Below are positions 6,587-8,784 of a DNA stretch of 8,784 bases, piece by piece. The stretch comes from an uncultured bacterium (GTDB taxonomy: Bacteria; Cyanobacteriota; Vampirovibrionia; Gastranaerophilales; Gastranaerophilaceae), in the NCBI GenBank assembly GCA_900556295.1, contig USOK01000056.1, positions 1 to 8,784 on the forward strand, read 5' to 3'. The notes under the pieces were generated by a model. That model did not search any database, was not told where the DNA came from, and saw only the letters and a program-made list of their open reading frames with translations. Each line of letters begins with the position of its first letter. Position 1 is the first letter of the stretch. The translations under genes and the position numbers were made by a program.

Positions 6587-6605
6587 AATATTATATCATA
6601 ATATT
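6587..6605. promoter_or_regulatory. Extended -10 promoter of the sigma factor gene within an inverted repeat
   Basis: On the - strand TG-A-TATAAT occupies 6598-6590, a perfect extended -10. The expected start point is about 6583, leaving only a few bases before the ATG at 6579. The element lies within a perfect dyad: AATATTAT at 6587-6594 and ATAATATT at 6598-6605, with spacer ATC. The dyad could be an operator, but the region is so AT-rich that chance is possible. No clear -35 is visible, as expected for an extended -10. Confidence 0.55.
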
Positions 6606-6648
6606 TTTATTTTAAAATCATTAAATATATGTAAATAATACTTTTGCA

Positions 6649-6657
6649 TGATATTTT
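6649..6657 (+). promoter_or_regulatory. Weak candidate extended -10 for gatC
   Basis: TG-A followed by TATTTT (6652-6657) lies about 36 bp before the gatC ATG, a spacing similar to that of the promoter at 86-113. A -35 is not recognisable. The 114-bp gap between divergent genes must hold a + strand promoter, but this exact placement is tentative. Confidence 0.25.
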
Positions 6658-6693
6658 TTTGTGATAACATGGGAAAATAAATGGAGTAGGAAA

Positions 6694-6975
6694 ATGATTA
6701 CAATAAAAGATGTAGAACATGTTGCAAAACTTGCAAGATTAGAATTGACAGAAGAAGAAAAAGAACTTTATACAAAACAACTTGGTGATGTTTTGAAGTA
6801 TGTTGACCAAATGAATGAAGTTGATACTTCAGATGTAAAGCCAATGACTCAAGTTATTGATTTTTGTAACGTTATGAGAGAGGACAAAGTTGTACAAGAA
6901 ATCAGCAAAGAAGCATTGATGTCTAATGCTCCGGAAGTTGAAGGTGATTTCTTTAAAGTTCCAAAAATCAACTAG
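6694..6975 (+). CDS. gatC: Asp-tRNA(Asn)/Glu-tRNA(Gln) amidotransferase subunit C
   Basis: GatC is the small subunit that stabilises the GatA-GatB complex, which converts misacylated Glu-tRNA(Gln) or Asp-tRNA(Asn) to the amide form in the cytoplasm. The 93-residue product has the family length. Its N-terminal helices read VEHVAKLARLELTEEEK (7-23), and it has the diagnostic tail KPMTQVIDFCNVMREDKV plus a C-terminal FFKVPKI. The ATG at 6694 is chosen because GGAG at 6683-6686 suits it and MITIKDVEHVAKLA is a standard GatC start. A GTG at 6661 would add 11 unconserved residues and overlap the promoter region. gatA and gatB do not follow; pyrG does, after a terminator-like hairpin. The gene is divergent from the sigma factor gene. 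Confidence 0.95.
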   Translation: MITIKDVEHVAKLARLELTEEEKELYTKQLGDVLKYVDQMNEVDTSDVKPMTQVIDFCNVMREDKVVQEISKEALMSNAPEVEGDFFKVPKIN

Positions 6976-7001
6976 CTATATAATATAACAGTTGATTTTT
7001 T
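6963..7001 (+). terminator. Terminator-like hairpin at the end of gatC
   Basis: AAAAATCAACT at 6963-6973 pairs perfectly with AGTTGATTTTT at 6990-7000, an 11-bp stem around a 16-nt AT-rich loop. Its right arm ends in a run of six T (6996-7001). The stem is AT-rich, so strength may be modest. The first base of the gatC TAG lies in the stem. It would separate gatC transcription from pyrG. Confidence 0.6.
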
Positions 7002-7010
7002 AATTTAGTT

Positions 7011-7016
7011 TATAAT
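7011..7016 (+). promoter_or_regulatory. Predicted -10 box for pyrG
   Basis: A consensus TATAAT lies after the gatC terminator-like hairpin and 57 bp before the pyrG ATG. The only -35-like hexamer, TTGATT at 6992-6997, is 13 bp away, which is too close, and lies inside the hairpin arm. The promoter may rely on its -10 alone or on an activator. Transcription would start near 7022-7024. Confidence 0.45.
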
Positions 7017-7023
7017 TACCACG

Positions 7024-7063
7024 CTCCTCTCTTTTAGAAGGAGGGTTAGTTAGAAATTTTTTT
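7024..7063 (+). promoter_or_regulatory. pyrG leader hairpin with downstream T run
   Basis: A pyrimidine-only tract (7024-7035) is followed at once by a purine-only tract (7036-7045). CTCCT (7024-7028) pairs with AGGAG (7039-7043), and TCT (7030-7032) pairs with AGA (7036-7038) around a TTT loop, with one bulged C. A seven-T run at 7057-7063 lies 14 nt after the stem, and the pyrG SD (GAGG, 7064-7067) follows. Leader attenuation of pyrG by CTP is known in Bacillus, but its GGGC start is not seen here, so a regulatory role is inferred. Confidence 0.4.
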
Positions 7064-7072
7064 GAGGTTAGC

Positions 7073-8674
7073 ATGACAAAATATATTTTTATAACAGGTG
7101 GTGTAGTTAGTTCTTTAGGTAAAGGGATTGTGGCTGCATCTTTGGGTAGATTGCTTCGAGCAAGAGGCTTTTCTGTGATAAATCAAAAGTTTGACCCTTA
7201 TATAAATGTTGACCCGGGGACAATGAGTCCGTTTCAGCATGGTGAAGTTTTTGTAACTGATGATGGTGCAGAAACAGATCTTGATTTAGGACACTATGAA
7301 AGATTTACCGATACTTCTTTAGGAAAATATAATAACGTGACTTCAGGAAGTGTTTATCAAACTGTTATAGAAAAAGAACGTCGAGGAGACTACCTTGGGG
7401 CAACTGTTCAGGTTATTCCGCATATTACAAATGAAATTAAATCAAGAATTTTAGGTGCAACAAAACAGTTTAGCCCGGATTTTCAATTGATTGAAATTGG
7501 GGGGACTATCGGGGATATCGAGAGTTTACCATTTATTGAGGCAATCAGACAATTTAAAACAGAAGTTGGAATTGGTAATGCAATTTCTATTCATACCACT
7601 TTGCTTCCGTATTTATCTACTTCAGGAGAATTAAAAACGAAACCGTCACAACATAGTGTGCAGGTTTTGAGGAGTTATGGTATTCAGCCGGAAGTTTTAG
7701 TTTGTAGAACTGCGAGACCTATTCCGAAAACTGAAAAAGAAAAGTTAGCACTTTTCTGTTCTGTGCCTAAAGAGGCAGTTATTGAATGTCGAGACATGAA
7801 GAGTATTTATGAAGTGCCACTTGCTCTTGAGGAGCAAAATATGGCCGGTGTTGTGCTCGATATGCTCAGGGTTGAAAATCGTCCAGCAGATTTGTCAAAT
7901 TGGAAAAAACTTGTAGAAAATATTAAAAATCCGCATGCTGCTGTGAAAGTTGCAATAGCCGGTAAATATACGAAGCTTTCTGATGCGTACATTTCAGTTG
8001 TAGAATCTTTGAAACACGCAGGTTATGCAGATGATGTTAAAGTTGAAATTAAATGGATTAACTCAGAAGAATGTGTTGATATGAAAAAATGCAAAGAGTT
8101 ATTGTCCGATGTTCAAGCAGTTGTTGTGCCTGGTGGATTTGGCGTACGTGGAATTGAAGGAAAGTTGAATGTAATTCGTTATGCAAGGGAAAACAACCTT
8201 CCGTTTTTGGGGCTTTGTTTAGGGATGCAGTGCGCAGTTATTGAATATGCTAGAAATGTTGTTGGTATTAAGGATGCAAATTCAAAAGAATTTGATGAAA
8301 ATGCTCAAAATCCAGTTATTGACTTGATGCTAGAACAAAAGAATGTTCATGGTTACGGTGGTACAATGCGCTTGGGTGCTTACGATTGTGTTTTGAAAAA
8401 AGGTTCAAAGGCTGAAAAAGCTTATGGAGCTGAAAAAATTTCAGAACGCCATAGACACAGGTATGAAGTTAATAATGAATATATTGACAGAATTGCAGAA
8501 AAAGGGTTGGTATTTTCAGGAATGTCTCCGGATGGAATGTTGGCAGAAATTGTTGAATTGCCTCAATTAGATTGGTTTGTGGCATGTCAATTTCATCCGG
8601 AATTCAAATCTCGACCGGAAAGACCTCATCCGTTGTTTAAGGGTTTGATTGATGCAGTAGTAAAAAATATTTAA
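7073..8674 (+). CDS. pyrG: CTP synthase (glutamine-hydrolysing)
   Basis: CTP synthase makes CTP from UTP, ATP and glutamine, the last step of pyrimidine nucleotide synthesis, in the cytoplasm. At 533 residues it has the usual length. The N-terminal synthetase domain (1 to about 266) starts with the nucleotide-binding motif GGVVSSLGKG (9-18, K17). It also shows DPYINVDPGTMSPFQHGEVF and the GGTIGDIES and KTKPSQHSVQ segments that line the UTP/CTP site. The class I glutaminase domain (about 290-533) has VPGGFGVRG, the nucleophile C382 in GLCLGMQ, and H508 and E510 in FHPEF, completing the triad. The start has GAGG at 7064-7067. Its TAA is directly followed by the stop codon of an opposite-strand gene, with no terminator visible between them. 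Confidence 0.98.
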   Translation: MTKYIFITGGVVSSLGKGIVAASLGRLLRARGFSVINQKFDPYINVDPGTMSPFQHGEVFVTDDGAETDLDLGHYERFTDTSLGKYNNVTSGSVYQTVIEKERRGDYLGATVQVIPHITNEIKSRILGATKQFSPDFQLIEIGGTIGDIESLPFIEAIRQFKTEVGIGNAISIHTTLLPYLSTSGELKTKPSQHSVQVLRSYGIQPEVLVCRTARPIPKTEKEKLALFCSVPKEAVIECRDMKSIYEVPLALEEQNMAGVVLDMLRVENRPADLSNWKKLVENIKNPHAAVKVAIAGKYTKLSDAYISVVESLKHAGYADDVKVEIKWINSEECVDMKKCKELLSDVQAVVVPGGFGVRGIEGKLNVIRYARENNLPFLGLCLGMQCAVIEYARNVVGIKDANSKEFDENAQNPVIDLMLEQKNVHGYGGTMRLGAYDCVLKKGSKAEKAYGAEKISERHRHRYEVNNEYIDRIAEKGLVFSGMSPDGMLAEIVELPQLDWFVACQFHPEFKSRPERPHPLFKGLIDAVVKNI

Positions 8675-8784
8675 TTATAAAATAGCAAATAGATTTTGGT
8701 ATTTATTTAGTACCCTAAGAATTTCAATATTATTATCTTTTACTTGGTAAATTATATTATATTTCTTTTTTATAGTATAAATTT
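8675..8784 (-). CDS. C-terminal part of a probable RelE/ParE-family toxin, cut by the window edge
   Basis: On the - strand an open frame runs in from the right edge and ends at TAA (8677-8675), giving the last 35 codons of a gene whose start lies outside. The sequence includes KKKYNIIYQVKDNNIEILRV and then LNKYQNL. This resembles the end of RelE/ParE superfamily toxins, where a strand with a Y-x-I-I-Y-x-V/I pattern is followed by a short turn and I-x-I-L-R-V. Such toxins are ribosome-dependent mRNA endonucleases or gyrase inhibitors, paired with a small antitoxin gene that would lie off the window. The fragment is too short to distinguish RelE from ParE. It meets pyrG tail to tail with no gap. 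Confidence 0.6.
   Translation of the reverse strand, partial: IYTIKKKYNIIYQVKDNNIEILRVLNKYQNLFAIL

Noticed and set aside
6661..6693. GTG start extending gatC by 11 residues
   Set aside because: The added residues are not part of the GatC family, the GTG lacks an SD, and the region probably holds promoter sequence.
6992..7016. TTGATT plus TATAAT as a standard -35/-10 promoter for pyrG
   Set aside because: The 13-bp spacing is too short and TTGATT belongs to the gatC terminator-like stem; only the -10 is kept as a candidate.

Overview
The window is an AT-rich bacterial chromosomal segment that uses the standard bacterial code: TGG encodes Trp and TGA is a genuine stop, ending dnaA. It contains eight apparently intact housekeeping-type genes, one frameshifted gene, and the 3' end of a further gene at the right edge. 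The best lineage guess is a low-GC, gut-type bacterium such as the non-photosynthetic cyanobacterial sister group (Gastranaerophilales/'Melainabacteria'). This rests on strong AT bias, a SigB/SigF-type sigma factor next to a prepilin peptidase, and gatC/pyrG sequence style. It is an inference; a Firmicutes-like lineage is not excluded.

Left block (+ strand, 1-4762): an intrinsic terminator closes an upstream unit at 56-84. An extended -10 promoter then precedes a gene string: a parvulin prolyl isomerase broken by a frameshift, an M24B Xaa-Pro aminopeptidase, a SPOUT/TrmH-type 2'-O-methyltransferase, dnaA and ruvA. The genes overlap or lie within about 30 bp of each other. dnaA probably also has its own promoter, placed so close to the ATG that the mRNA may be leaderless. 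No dnaN and no recognisable oriC accompanies dnaA.

Middle block (- strand, 6579-4766): a SigB/SigF-like alternative sigma factor gene and a type IV prepilin peptidase gene form a two-gene unit. It converges on ruvA with only 3 bp between the stop codons. The sigma gene has a perfect extended -10 a few bases before its ATG, inside a perfect inverted repeat, and has no Shine-Dalgarno sequence.

Right block (+ strand, 6694-8674): gatC stands alone, without gatA or gatB, and ends in a terminator-like hairpin that includes its stop codon. pyrG (CTP synthase) follows, with its own -10 box and a pyrimidine/purine-rich hairpin leader. Immediately after pyrG, on the - strand, is the C-terminal 35 codons of a probable RelE/ParE-family toxin cut by the window edge.

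No stretch longer than 300 bases is without a gene. I saw no tRNA, rRNA, CRISPR array or insertion sequence. Nothing here is clearly a new system. The most unusual points are the altered DNA-recognition motif of DnaA, the sigma-prepilin peptidase pairing, the frameshifted parvulin and the pyrG leader.
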